The translations under genes were made by a program, and so were the position numbers. Below, piece by piece: positions 1 to 8,745 of a DNA stretch of 64,000 nt. The notes beneath the pieces are model-generated. The model was not told where the DNA came from. It saw only the letters and a program-made list of their open reading frames with translations, and made no database searches. Source of the DNA: Gemmatimonadota bacterium (GTDB lineage: Bacteria; Gemmatimonadota; Gemmatimonadetes; Longimicrobiales; Gaopeijiaceae); assembly GCA_012960225.1 (NCBI GenBank), contig DUBS01000015.1, positions 17,688 through 81,687 on the forward strand, in the 5' to 3' direction. Numbering within the stretch: the stretch's first letter is position 1; each line of letters opens with the position of its first letter.

Positions 1-507
1 GGAGGCAACCACGATTGGTGGGGAGGCAAATACCTACGAGAGGAAATTGGACTAGATTTTCATCAAGACCCCTTCATTACCGAGCTTGCCGGGCTCAAGA
101 CCCTCTTGGCTCATGGAGACGGCCTCGGTACCGGGGATCTTAGATATAGAGTCGCGAGGCTGCTCCTGCGTGGATCAGTTACGCGCTGGGCATTCGGCAT
201 GCTACCACCTGCCTTAGGTGACCGTATCGCCAAAGGAGTCTCTCATACTGAAGATCGAAAGCAAGCTCCAGGTGGTACAGAACTCGAACACGCGGCTGCA
301 TTAGAGGCCTGGGCTGTCAAAGAAATTAAGAGTCAACCAAACCTTAATTTGCTTCTTCTCGGGCATACGCACGTCCCCAAGATCATCGATGTCGGCGATC
401 AACAGTGGTACATAAACACTGGTGACTGGGTATATCACCGTTCGTTCGCACTACTCCGTGAGGGTGAGACCCCGAAGCTTATCGAGTGGACAGGTTCAAT
501 ACCATGA
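1..507 (+). CDS. Metallophosphoesterase, UDP-2,3-diacylglucosamine hydrolase (LpxH)-like, 5' partial
   Basis: The reading frame is open from the first base of the window, so the N-terminus lies outside. The visible 168 residues contain three hallmarks of calcineurin-like phosphoesterases: GNHD (residues 2-5 of the visible part), HGDG (about residue 38) and GHTHVP (about residue 120), which supply metal ligands. LpxH removes UMP from UDP-2,3-diacylglucosamine in lipid A synthesis at the inner face of the cytoplasmic membrane, and the fragment's size and motif order match that family. The assignment to LpxH rather than a general phosphoesterase is inference, because the N-terminal DxH motif is missing from view. 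The stop codon overlaps the start of the next gene as ATGA, suggesting translational coupling. Confidence 0.7.
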   Translation, partial: GGNHDWWGGKYLREEIGLDFHQDPFITELAGLKTLLAHGDGLGTGDLRYRVARLLLRGSVTRWAFGMLPPALGDRIAKGVSHTEDRKQAPGGTELEHAAALEAWAVKEIKSQPNLNLLLLGHTHVPKIIDVGDQQWYINTGDWVYHRSFALLREGETPKLIEWTGSIP

Positions 508-1139
508 GGGAGGGCCTCCTCAACAGCCGATGCAACACCTTGTTGCTCTATATGCTAGCCGTAATCATGACGGCTTGGGGAGCTGGCCGGCTTGAGGCAC
601 AGCAAGTCACTTTAGGCGATGAGAATACGGTAACAGACTCAACTGTGTCAGCTCTCTTACCGATCACTGCTTCCGTAACTCCCGGTGGTGCATTTCTCCG
701 GGCCGTTCTCGTTCCTGGTTGGGGCCACGTATCGATTGGGGCAAATGCCCGAGCAGGGGTCTATTTCGCTATAGAGAGTGCTCTGGCTTACGGGATTATC
801 CGAACTCGGAGACGAATATCAGAAGCGGTGTCTCGCGCGAACTTCAGGGAAACCCTATTACGCGAAAACCTCAACACCCAGGGTGTCACTGACCTGAATC
901 AGATCAAGGGCGCACTCGAATCTGACGCCACTCTTGCTGACCTGAAAAGACTTCGTGAGGCAAGGGGTGATCAACAAGAGGATCTCGTTGCTTTCGGCCT
1001 TTTCCTCTTATTCCTAAGCGGAGCTGATGCGTTTGTCTCAGCGCATCTCAAAGACTTCCCTGACCCCATAGCAATAGAGGGTGGACCCACCAATGACGGC
1101 CGCCTTGAGATCGGCTTGAGGTTTCGATTACCTAACTAA
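504..1139 (+). CDS. DUF5683-like secreted or membrane protein
   Basis: The protein is 211 residues long from an ATG at 504 that overlaps the stop codon of the preceding phosphoesterase (ATGA). A GTG at 486 is also in frame, but the overlap favours 504. Residues 1-35 form a signal peptide or anchor ending near GRLEAQ. The block at about residues 65-100 (AVLVPGWGHVSIG, then a hydrophobic AYGIIRTRRR) resembles the DUF5683 pattern, in which a P-G-W-G turn precedes membrane helices. A second hydrophobic stretch lies at about residues 160-180 (LVAFGLFLLFLSG). Function is unknown; proteins of this type are common in Bacteroidota and Gemmatimonadota envelopes. Coupling to an LpxH-like gene suggests an envelope role, which is inference. 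Confidence 0.6.
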   Translation: MREGLLNSRCNTLLLYMLAVIMTAWGAGRLEAQQVTLGDENTVTDSTVSALLPITASVTPGGAFLRAVLVPGWGHVSIGANARAGVYFAIESALAYGIIRTRRRISEAVSRANFRETLLRENLNTQGVTDLNQIKGALESDATLADLKRLREARGDQQEDLVAFGLFLLFLSGADAFVSAHLKDFPDPIAIEGGPTNDGRLEIGLRFRLPN

Positions 1140-1164
1140 AGCGATGTACTAATCGCCGAAGCCG

Positions 1165-1261
1165 TGGCGGGGACGTGTGGGAATCGAACCCACCTACCCG
1201 GGTTCTAGCCGGGCCGCACGGTTTTGAAGACCGCCGGAGACACCAGTCCCCCTCCGCCCCC
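1165..1261 (-). tRNA. selC: tRNA-Sec (anticodon UCA)
   Basis: Read on the minus strand, the 97-nt RNA folds as a bacterial selenocysteine tRNA. The acceptor arm begins GGGGGCG and pairs with CGUCCCC (7 pairs including one G-U, with an eighth G-A position), followed by discriminator G and an encoded CCA at 1165-1167. Two bases (AG) then lead into an unusually long 6-bp D stem, GGGGAC with GUCUCC, around a 4-base loop. The anticodon stem GCGGU/ACCGU holds the loop CUUCAAA, with UCA at plus-strand positions 1225-1227. A long variable arm follows (stem CCCGG/CCGGG), then the T stem GUGGG/CCCAC. The 8+2+6 layout and UCA loop match the tRNA-Sec class and not serine or leucine tRNAs. Confidence 0.93.
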
Positions 1262-1367
1262 TCTGCTCTCCTCGACTCTTTTAGCTACGAGAGTTCTAAC
1301 GGGCCCAGACGATAGGAGGAGGAGACCTGCTCGCCAAGTAGGCACAGATACTGAGAACGACTCTGGG

Positions 1368-2705
1368 CTAGAGATTCCCTTTCCAGGCTTCCATTAGCTG
1401 GTCGAATTCCTGCACAAGTTCATGACGGTATTCCGCGAGGCGGTCTTGTCCACGCGGATAGCGGAGTGTTCTTAGAAACACAAGGACGTCCTGGCGCACC
1501 TGCCTTTGTCGGTCATGCCACGCAACTAAAGCAAGGCCGGATAGAGGAAGTACGGCAGCCACAAGCAGGGATAATTGCAACTCGGTGAATACATAAACCA
1601 CTACGCATGAAATTATCCACCAGATTGGAAAAGCCATCATAGCGATCACGAACTTATACGTCGCAATCTGGTCCTTTTTCAAGCTAAAACGAGGAGATAC
1701 ATACCGAGTGAGAATAAATGGGACTAACCAAGCAACACTACCCAGAAAAGCTAGTGGAAACACTATAAGCAACATGAACAGCTGCCGCAGAGAATAGCGG
1801 ACAACCATCCAAAACTTATATCTAGGAGGCACATCTCCCTCGCTCGCACCAAAAAGGGTCAGGAGACGAAGATAGCGACGCACTAATTCCTTGAGGTTCT
1901 CTAAACGCTCAGGGTCCATGGTCCTTAGCCAGCGAACACCCTCAGCGAACACTTGCATCCTGGGCAAACGATCTCCGATCCCATCTCGTTCTCGATAACC
2001 AACAAGTTTCTTCGCTCTAGAGTAGAGTCTGTCTGCCACCTCTACGAGTTCGAGGTCTTCATGCTCTTCAACATTTAATGTGACTGCCTCAAGATGCTTT
2101 TGGATTCTATCTGTAAGAATCCTGCTGGCTGCTCGTTCATCCTTTTCATATTTCTCGCGAAGATCGTCAATCGGAAACGCCGGCCCAAACGTTGCCACGA
2201 CCCGACCACGGAAGAGATCCTTCTCCACATAGGTCAGACCGACAGGCTGAACGTAGAGACCAAGCTCCCAATCACGTAGGGCCTCAGCTAGTAGGGCAAT
2301 TCTTGCGGCTCCGGTCCGAATTGGTGTTAAGGACGGCTCTGAATGGCTTTGCCCTTCCGGATAGATTTGGACTGCAGAACCCGCATGGAGTGCATCTATG
2401 GCCGCGTCGAAAGTTCGATCATTCAGATGCATCAGCTTCGGATCGTCTTGCTTCCGATAGACTGGTAGACCCCCGAGTGCCCGCAGGGTAGTACCGACAA
2501 TGACTTGATCGAAAAGCGGGGCCTTCGCGAGTGGTCTCGATGGCCGACCAGCTGTTTGGAAAACAACGAGTGGATCAATGAGCGCATTAGGGTGATTCGC
2601 TGTGATCAGCACTGGACCTTCAGGCAATCCAGGGCCTCGTCGCTCTACATCATAAAAGATCGATACAGCCCACCCAACGAGCTTTGTAATGATTCTAGCC
2701 ACCAC
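1368..2705 (-). CDS. PlsC-type 1-acylglycerol-3-phosphate acyltransferase with C-terminal membrane segments
   Basis: The protein has 445 residues from a GTG at 2705; GGGAGG lies about 11 bases upstream, a little far. The N-terminal half is an acyltransferase domain: NHPNALID at residues 37-44 places the catalytic His38 and Asp44 five residues apart, rather than the classical HX4D, as in a known NHPN subgroup. The substrate motif YPEGQS at 115-120 follows. The C-terminal third has several hydrophobic stretches (about residues 305-335 and 350-390), so the enzyme is membrane anchored. The likely role is acyl transfer to lysophospholipid or a related glycerol lipid; the exact acceptor cannot be read from sequence. 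It stands alone, 185 bases from the next lipoprotein gene. Confidence 0.75.
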   Translation of the reverse strand: MVARIITKLVGWAVSIFYDVERRGPGLPEGPVLITANHPNALIDPLVVFQTAGRPSRPLAKAPLFDQVIVGTTLRALGGLPVYRKQDDPKLMHLNDRTFDAAIDALHAGSAVQIYPEGQSHSEPSLTPIRTGAARIALLAEALRDWELGLYVQPVGLTYVEKDLFRGRVVATFGPAFPIDDLREKYEKDERAASRILTDRIQKHLEAVTLNVEEHEDLELVEVADRLYSRAKKLVGYRERDGIGDRLPRMQVFAEGVRWLRTMDPERLENLKELVRRYLRLLTLFGASEGDVPPRYKFWMVVRYSLRQLFMLLIVFPLAFLGSVAWLVPFILTRYVSPRFSLKKDQIATYKFVIAMMAFPIWWIISCVVVYVFTELQLSLLVAAVLPLSGLALVAWHDRQRQVRQDVLVFLRTLRYPRGQDRLAEYRHELVQEFDQLMEAWKGNL

Positions 2706-2890
2706 GGTGGAACGTTCCCCTCCCGATTGAGCTCACGGGTACGTCGTCCCGCTAAGATGTCGCTTCTAGCTCAAATGGGGAAACCCTTAGAGTGATAATC
2801 CCTAGCGTTCAACCATCAGTTCTAGGCCTTCTTAAGAGACCTGAGGACCTGGGTAGTCGATAACTCAAGTGTCGAGTCAAGCAACCTGCA

Positions 2891-3394
2891 CTACCAGTGG
2901 ATAAGTCCCCAGATGGCGCGCACGATGGGCGATAGGAGAAAACTAGGCTGTGGTCCATCTGGACCTGGTGTCGGACTGCTACCTCCGCCCTCAAAACCCA
3001 ATGCAGTCCACGCGAACGCTGCTGCCGCACCACTGATTAGCAGTCCCAACACTACACTTCGACCTGTAGAAAAAGAACGCTCATCTAAGCCTATGATCCC
3101 GCTGGCCGCGATTCTCAGAGTATCAACCCGCGTAACTTCCCTAAATGCTCCATACTCCTGGCGATTTGTGACTAAAACCTCAACCGTGTCCCCGAACTCT
3201 ATAAGGGTTCCTTCAATGGATACGGTTTCAGGAGCTTGATTCGGCCCCTGAACCGCACTCGTCAACGGGACCCTAACTCGCACCGTTATGCCCGGCACTG
3301 GTTGCTGTACAGGCATATAGGTGTGGCAACCCATGAGTAGCAGTGTGCTGGCTGCCAGCATGCCTCCACGGAATCGATCGGCCACCCTCCTCAT
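2891..3394 (-). CDS. Small lipoprotein of unknown function
   Basis: The 167-residue product starts at ATG 3394, overlapping the TGA of the upstream gene by four bases, so the two are probably translated together. Residues 1-23 end in the lipobox LLMGC, which marks a lipoprotein. The middle part (about 35-100) is rich in beta strand and carries the phrases VRVRVPLTSA and SIEGTLIEFGDTVEVLV. A hydrophobic GLLISGAAAAFAWTALGF segment (about 120-140) could be a membrane helix, and a Gly/Pro linker follows. I do not recognise the family. It follows the susCD pair and another lipoprotein, but a terminator separates it from susD. Confidence 0.55.
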   Translation of the reverse strand: MRRVADRFRGGMLAASTLLLMGCHTYMPVQQPVPGITVRVRVPLTSAVQGPNQAPETVSIEGTLIEFGDTVEVLVTNRQEYGAFREVTRVDTLRIAASGIIGLDERSFSTGRSVVLGLLISGAAAAFAWTALGFEGGGSSPTPGPDGPQPSFLLSPIVRAIWGLIHW

Positions 3395-3828
3395 ATGATG
3401 ATCTCAACTGACCGGGTTACGGGTTGATTAAACACATAAACATATCGCCAGGGATTTATTCGGAAGATGTCCCCGGATTCATCCAGTTGTTTTCTGGTAT
3501 CGACATCAATTCTCACTGAAACATTCATCGTATCCGCAGAGAACGGCGTAGCTTCAAGCAGGAACTGGTTATACCGGGAGATAGAGATCACAGTATCGAC
3601 AGGCAACGCGACCACAATCGTATCAGATCGGAAGACCTTCACCTCCGTCATTCCAACCTCGTTGACACCGGCAATGAATTCTGTCGACATCATCAGCTGA
3701 ACCGAAGCTCCAGGATCACCACTCATCTTCAGGAAAAGATTCTCAGGCGATCGGTCTTCAAAAATTTCGCAGGCCGTGCTAGTAGCCAATACTAGCAACA
3801 GCATCGGAATCAGATGTGTTTTTCGCAT
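3391..3828 (-). CDS. Small lipoprotein of unknown function
   Basis: The 145-residue product is read from ATG 3828. An in-frame start at 3879 would fall inside the terminator hairpin at 3865-3895, so the shorter form is preferred. The signal peptide MRKTHLIPMLLLVLATSTAC ends in a lipobox Cys at residue 20. The mature part looks all-beta, with SVQLMMSTEFIAG and VSVRIDVDTR, and has no catalytic motif that I can recognise. Its stop overlaps the next lipoprotein start as ATGA. No strong ribosome-binding site precedes ATG 3828. Position just behind susCD hints at an accessory surface role, but the intervening terminator argues for separate or only read-through expression. Confidence 0.55.
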   Translation of the reverse strand: MRKTHLIPMLLLVLATSTACEIFEDRSPENLFLKMSGDPGASVQLMMSTEFIAGVNEVGMTEVKVFRSDTIVVALPVDTVISISRYNQFLLEATPFSADTMNVSVRIDVDTRKQLDESGDIFRINPWRYVYVFNQPVTRSVEIII

Positions 3829-3853
3829 GATGCGAAAGATGGAGGATCGGGGT

Positions 3854-3895
3854 GAAAAAAGGGAGGCGCACCCACACATAATGTGTGGGTGCGCC
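3854..3895 (-). terminator. Strong intrinsic terminator downstream of susD
   Basis: A perfect 14-bp inverted repeat, GGCGCACCCACACA at 3865-3878 and its complement at 3882-3895, encloses a three-base loop. On the minus strand the hairpin is followed by UCCC and six U residues (plus-strand A run at 3855-3860). It lies 35 bases after the susD stop and before the start of the next lipoprotein, so it should end the susCD transcript. Confidence 0.85.
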
Positions 3896-3929
3896 CCATG
3901 ACGCTTAGCTATCTCTTAGTAGAGAGTGC

Positions 3930-5264
3930 TCAACCGCCGCAGCCCTGGCCGTTCAAGTGACAGTTGGCCCGGATTTCGATAATCGTGATCGGTAGCATCT
4001 CGCCCGGCGTAGAAATCGCGTCAGACTGGGCTTCCCATTTCGGATCTGTGAGGGCAAACCGGTACATATCGGCAAGCCTTAGACCCATGATCATCGTGTT
4101 CGCTCGACGTGTGTGCTGCAACATGTCATTGTTCGAAATCTGACCAGAAAAGGCGGTCAGACCATCCATCGCACGAATATGGTTAATGTGCGTGGTGAAC
4201 GTGGCGGCATCACCACCCGCTAAAGCATTCTCAGCGAGGATGAGATGCATGAGCCGCGTGGACGAGATCGTAAGAGGCGAATACGGTCCACAGTTACCGT
4301 CAGCCGATCCACACCCCCAACTCGTCATCCTCTTCGTCACAGCAGGATCGACCATATTATCGATCGGATCCATCATCGCGACACCAGTTCTGTTGTTATT
4401 GGCATCGAGCGTGACCAACTGGGTGGAATACTGGTTTTCCTTACGGTCGTTGATCCACCCCCCCATGCTGTTCGACTGGGAGCCTGACGAGTAAACCAAG
4501 TCGTAGGTAACATCCGCGCTGTTGCCACCAGCGGCCGTAATCACGGCTTGCGCATCAGCTCCTGCCGCGGAGGAATTTACTGTCGTAAACGTACCTGACG
4601 CTGTCGGATTGATCACGTCCCAAATCGCCCGAGACTGATGTGCACGAGCGCGCATGGCCTTCGCTGCCAATGCCTTATCTGATTTTCCGAGGGTCTCAAA
4701 GCTACCGATGGCCGTACTCAGATACGCTATTCCCTGGTCGAGTACCGTAGACATGCTCCCTGGCCCGACAGGAGGACCGGACTCGGTCTTATCCGAGAAC
4801 GCGAAGTCCTCCATAACCTCACCGATGACCGTGTACATGATCCCGGCAAAGTGGTTAGCCCGAGCTAGGTCGTATCCGAAGCTTGGATCGTCGGCAACAT
4901 GGCCCGTCAGAATCTTGATCGCCTGGTCAGACATCCAGCGACCACGTCCAACACTCGGGAACGCTCCATCACTAAACTCGTTCTCCGGGTTACCGATGAA
5001 TCCCTGATCCAATGCAAGCCACGCATCACGTGATCCGATCCAATAGATCTCGTCTGATGTGACCAGGTACGGCTGCCAGATTTGTGAAATCGCTGTCGAT
5101 ACAAGCGACAGCGAGCCGTTGACGACAGCCGAAGCCGCCGCCGCCTGGGAAATGGATTCCTCAACCAGGTTATTTGGGTTATTCACGTCTAGTAGGTCAC
5201 CGCAACCCGATAGTGTGAGCGCGGTTACCAGTGTTAAGACGGAAGCCTTTATTTTGTTTTTCAT
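3930..5264 (-). CDS. SusD/RagB-like nutrient-binding outer-membrane lipoprotein
   Basis: The 444-residue protein starts at ATG 5264 behind GGGAGGCGAGAGAA, a good ribosome-binding site. The signal peptide has a lipobox ending at Cys21 (LTLSGC), and GDLLDVNNPNN follows, the usual opening of SusD-family lipoproteins. The remaining sequence is rich in helix, as in the TPR-like SusD fold, with the conserved-looking MIMGLRLADMYRFA near the C-terminus. SusD proteins sit on the outer surface as a lid over their SusC partner and capture substrate. The gene lies 15 bases after susC and is therefore its partner. The substrate cannot be read from sequence; no glycoside hydrolase genes are nearby, while several peptidases are. 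Confidence 0.85.
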   Translation of the reverse strand: MKNKIKASVLTLVTALTLSGCGDLLDVNNPNNLVEESISQAAAASAVVNGSLSLVSTAISQIWQPYLVTSDEIYWIGSRDAWLALDQGFIGNPENEFSDGAFPSVGRGRWMSDQAIKILTGHVADDPSFGYDLARANHFAGIMYTVIGEVMEDFAFSDKTESGPPVGPGSMSTVLDQGIAYLSTAIGSFETLGKSDKALAAKAMRARAHQSRAIWDVINPTASGTFTTVNSSAAGADAQAVITAAGGNSADVTYDLVYSSGSQSNSMGGWINDRKENQYSTQLVTLDANNNRTGVAMMDPIDNMVDPAVTKRMTSWGCGSADGNCGPYSPLTISSTRLMHLILAENALAGGDAATFTTHINHIRAMDGLTAFSGQISNNDMLQHTRRANTMIMGLRLADMYRFALTDPKWEAQSDAISTPGEMLPITIIEIRANCHLNGQGCGG

Positions 5265-5279
5265 TTCTCTCGCCTCCCG

Positions 5280-8200
5280 TTAGAACGTGACCCGAGTGGA
5301 CAAGGTAAACCGCCGTGGAATCGGCAGTCCCCAGCCCTCGGTCGCGTCAAGGAAGTTACAGTTCAAGCCACCGTTACAGCGGCCAGTTACGTTACCCTCT
5401 GGGTCCATACCCGGGTAGTTACCAGGCATGTACAGGTACGAGTTCCTAGCCCCAAGGTTGATCGTCGCAGTTGACAGACCCCAACCACTGACGACGTCAG
5501 CCGGTACCCGATACGAGAGCGAGAGCTCACGTAGGCGGATGAAGCTAGCCTCATAGATTGCGTTCATCCCACTCATCGGAGCCAACGACTCTACTTGCGT
5601 CGCCCACTCAATAGCAGCATCCAGCCGGTCTTGGGCTGATGTTGCCGGGTTGAGCATGGTAGACCATAGGCGAGCCGACTGTGGTGTGTTACGACCGATG
5701 AAGGAATTCGAGCGCCTGAACTGGCCAGACAGGTCTTGGGCATGGTAACCAAGTTTGTACTCCGCTAGCGCTGCGAACTCGAAGTTCCCTGCGAACAGTA
5801 CGTTAAAGCCAAATGAACCAGCCCAATCAGGCGATGGCTTACCAAGATAACTCTCGAGCAGTCCCGCCCCACAGTTGTGAGACACAAACTGACCATTCGG
5901 CGAATCAAAATTAGAGTTACCGATCGCGAGCGGCTTGAAGCTGCTCGGATCAACTGGCCCTGCGAAGTATTCCAGAGCCGCGGCCTGAGTCGGCTCTGTG
6001 CATGTACCGTCAATGTTCAGCGGAATCGCTACATCGGCAGTCTTCGCTCCGAAGAACGATGCAGGAGCATAGCCCTGCAAGATGTAGTTCCTGTAGCGAG
6101 GATAGGTGTTACCAGTCTTGAGCGGCGGTGCGCCACCCATGTCGGTCACCATCTCGTTCAGGTATGCCGCATTGGCAAATACGTTCAGACTCACGGACTC
6201 AGTCTGAATGAGCGAGCCTTGCAGATTCAACTCCAGACCATAGGCGTCCAATGCCCCGATGTTCGAGAGCTGTGTCTGTGTAAATCCACCTGTAACGGGA
6301 TAACGGCGAGCCACGAGGGCATCGTTCACATGCCTCGTCCAGTAGGTCGCGTCCAGCGACCATGTGTCGTCAAATAGACCGACCTCAGTCCCGAACTCCC
6401 ATTCAGTTGAGACTTCAGGCTTGAGACCTGCATTACCAAGGTTTGCCGGCTGGACACCTGGTCCTTCCTCGGAAGGCTGAGGTGAGAACGTGGTGAATTT
6501 ATCGAACGCGCCAGGCTGTAGGCCAGACTGCCCGACTGCACCACGAATCCGGAACGTGGAGATAAGATCACTGTTCCATTCCAGTCCCTGGCTCGGGATC
6601 ACTGAGAGTGAAGCCTTCGGATAGAAAGCTGTGCTGAACTCTGAACCAAAAGCCGAGTTCGCATCCCAGCGGCCACCCACTGTGGCAAAGACCCAGTCAT
6701 TCCAACCGATCTGGTCCTGGACATATCCACCAATCTGTACCACCCGCACCCAAGACTCGAACGAGCCTTCGTTCGCGAGCGCAGACAGTGTCTCGAGCCC
6801 CGGACCTGGGAAATCACGTCCGCTACCGCCAGCGTACTGATTCTGGCGCAAGAAGCCCTGGCCACCAAACAGAACAGTGTTCTCGAACGTCATGTCGCCC
6901 ACATCCATGTTATTGATGTAGGAACCCTTCAGGTCCGTCGTAATCTCACGGCTACGGTGCTGCTGGACGTTACGAGATCCGTCAGGCGTTGAGCCACTGA
7001 ATCCGTCCACATTCCATTTATAAGGACGGAAGTTGAACGTGTCATCAGAAGTGAAGTCCACACCGAACACACCGTCTAGACGGAACCCTTCCATCGGTGT
7101 GTAGCCCACATTCATGGAACCAGCAAAGTGACTCGAATTCGCAACGTTCAACTGGTACATGTTCTCGCGCGTAGTCGCGAAGGCCGGATTACCGTAAAGG
7201 TTGCTAGCCGAGGCCTTATGCAACTGCGACATCAGAGCTGAGCTGAACACGCCGTAAATGTTGTTCGAGTTATCAGGCGTGTGATGCTCCATGTCCGAGT
7301 ACAGAGTCGAGATGCCAATGCGGACCTTAGAACTCGGGATGAGCGTGAAGTTCGAATTGAGGGATACTCGGCGATTCGTGTCGACTTCAGGATCGAGGCC
7401 CTCGACCGGCTCAAAATTCTGAGCCGCGTCGTAACCGCCATCCTCACTGGCAAAGCGCCCTGAGACATAGTACTGGAACGCTTCAGAACCACCTGACGCT
7501 GACGCCGAATAGGTCTGGTTGAACCCAGTCTCAAGCAGAGTTGGGACCAAAGGCTCTTCGATTACTTCATAGAGCCCAACGCTTTTACCCCAACGAGAAG
7601 AAATCATCGCCTGTTCATCAGCATTACGAGCGAACCCGGCAATATTGTTAATCCGATTTGTGGGCACCTGGATACCGGTGAAATCCGCCTGAGCAGTGAA
7701 GCGCGGTGCTCCTGCGCGTCCACGCTTAGTGAAGATCTGGATCACACCGTTGGATGCCTCGGTGCCATACAGCGTGGCCGCTGCCGCACCCTTCAATATC
7801 TCTATCCGCTCAATTGATTCGGGGGGAATGTCGTCGAGCCGAGAAGGATTACCCTGTCCATTAAAGTTCTGAACGGCAGAGCGATCCACCCGGATCCCAT
7901 CCACGTACACGATTGGCTCGTTCAGCTGGGATAGCGACGAAGATCCACGAATCCGGATGCGCGCGCCTTCACCGGTGAAGCCGGATGAAGGTAGAGCAAC
8001 CACACCGGGTTCGCGTCCCGCGATCAACTGCGAGAAGTCCGCGATCGGAGCATTCTCGATCGTCGATGCAACGTCGATCGTCGCGATCGTGTTACCGAGC
8101 TTACGTTTCTCAGTGGCGATTCCAGCACCGGTGACCACGATCTCGTCCAGAGTGATCGCAGTTTGCGCCAAACCGATGTCAACCTGAACCGACTGACCGG

Positions 8201-8516
8201 CCCCTATCGTGACTGTTTGTTCTCCAGCCCGATAGCCGACCAGTTCAGCGCTCAGCGTATACTCGCCTGCTGGTACGTTTAGAAGTAAGAAACGGCCGGC
8301 TGCATTTGTTAAGGCACCGATACCGGTACCTGGAATGTAGACCTGGGCCGCCTCAAGTGGACGCCGTGACGCAGCGTCCGTCACCGTACCGACGAGTGTC
8401 CCCGTTGATTGGGCAGCAACGTGGTTCGGTGTCCACCCGATCGCGAGAGCAAGGGCGAGTGAGGCTGCCCCTGTTAACACGGCGGATTGGAGACGTTTTG
8501 ACGTAGTAAGCGTCAT
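5280..8516 (-). CDS. SusC/RagA family TonB-linked outer-membrane receptor
   Basis: The 1078-residue protein starts at ATG 8516, with GGGAGGA seven bases upstream; a more distant start at 8555 lacks this site. After a signal peptide ending near VAAQ comes a carboxypeptidase-regulatory-like beta domain (about residues 38-120: GTLVGTVTDAASRRPLEAA, LVGYRAGEQTV). A TonB-box-like DEIVVTG follows, then the plug with IRIRGSSSL, PIVYVDGIR and LKGAAAATLYGTEASNG. The rest is a 22-strand barrel ending in phenylalanine (STRVTF). Such receptors import substrates across the outer membrane with TonB energy, together with the SusD lipoprotein encoded directly downstream. Start, plug and barrel are complete. 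Confidence 0.92.
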   Translation of the reverse strand: MTLTTSKRLQSAVLTGAASLALALAIGWTPNHVAAQSTGTLVGTVTDAASRRPLEAAQVYIPGTGIGALTNAAGRFLLLNVPAGEYTLSAELVGYRAGEQTVTIGAGQSVQVDIGLAQTAITLDEIVVTGAGIATEKRKLGNTIATIDVASTIENAPIADFSQLIAGREPGVVALPSSGFTGEGARIRIRGSSSLSQLNEPIVYVDGIRVDRSAVQNFNGQGNPSRLDDIPPESIERIEILKGAAAATLYGTEASNGVIQIFTKRGRAGAPRFTAQADFTGIQVPTNRINNIAGFARNADEQAMISSRWGKSVGLYEVIEEPLVPTLLETGFNQTYSASASGGSEAFQYYVSGRFASEDGGYDAAQNFEPVEGLDPEVDTNRRVSLNSNFTLIPSSKVRIGISTLYSDMEHHTPDNSNNIYGVFSSALMSQLHKASASNLYGNPAFATTRENMYQLNVANSSHFAGSMNVGYTPMEGFRLDGVFGVDFTSDDTFNFRPYKWNVDGFSGSTPDGSRNVQQHRSREITTDLKGSYINNMDVGDMTFENTVLFGGQGFLRQNQYAGGSGRDFPGPGLETLSALANEGSFESWVRVVQIGGYVQDQIGWNDWVFATVGGRWDANSAFGSEFSTAFYPKASLSVIPSQGLEWNSDLISTFRIRGAVGQSGLQPGAFDKFTTFSPQPSEEGPGVQPANLGNAGLKPEVSTEWEFGTEVGLFDDTWSLDATYWTRHVNDALVARRYPVTGGFTQTQLSNIGALDAYGLELNLQGSLIQTESVSLNVFANAAYLNEMVTDMGGAPPLKTGNTYPRYRNYILQGYAPASFFGAKTADVAIPLNIDGTCTEPTQAAALEYFAGPVDPSSFKPLAIGNSNFDSPNGQFVSHNCGAGLLESYLGKPSPDWAGSFGFNVLFAGNFEFAALAEYKLGYHAQDLSGQFRRSNSFIGRNTPQSARLWSTMLNPATSAQDRLDAAIEWATQVESLAPMSGMNAIYEASFIRLRELSLSYRVPADVVSGWGLSTATINLGARNSYLYMPGNYPGMDPEGNVTGRCNGGLNCNFLDATEGWGLPIPRRFTLSTRVTF

Positions 8517-8745
8517 ACTTGTCCTCCCGAATGGAGTTTGGACTTTAGAAAACATAATAAATGCTAAGGAAGTTACTCCCCAACTAAACCTAGCCGCCTA
8601 ATGTGCGAAGAAAACCTCCTCTTTGCTTTACATTAGATCATGTTAGGAGAGGCAATGATACCAATATGTCAGTTTACGAGCAACGATTTTCAGTAGAATA
8701 TGACGTGACCGTATTTTCTTAGAAACATGGGATTCTTGGCAATTG

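Noticed and set aside
3829..3879. Longer N-terminus for the lipoprotein gene at 3391
   Set aside because: The extra start lies inside the terminator hairpin and breaks the clear signal peptide.
5877..6377. 166-codon plus-strand frame opposite susC
   Set aside because: Antisense to the TonB receptor and Arg/Cys-rich without domain features.
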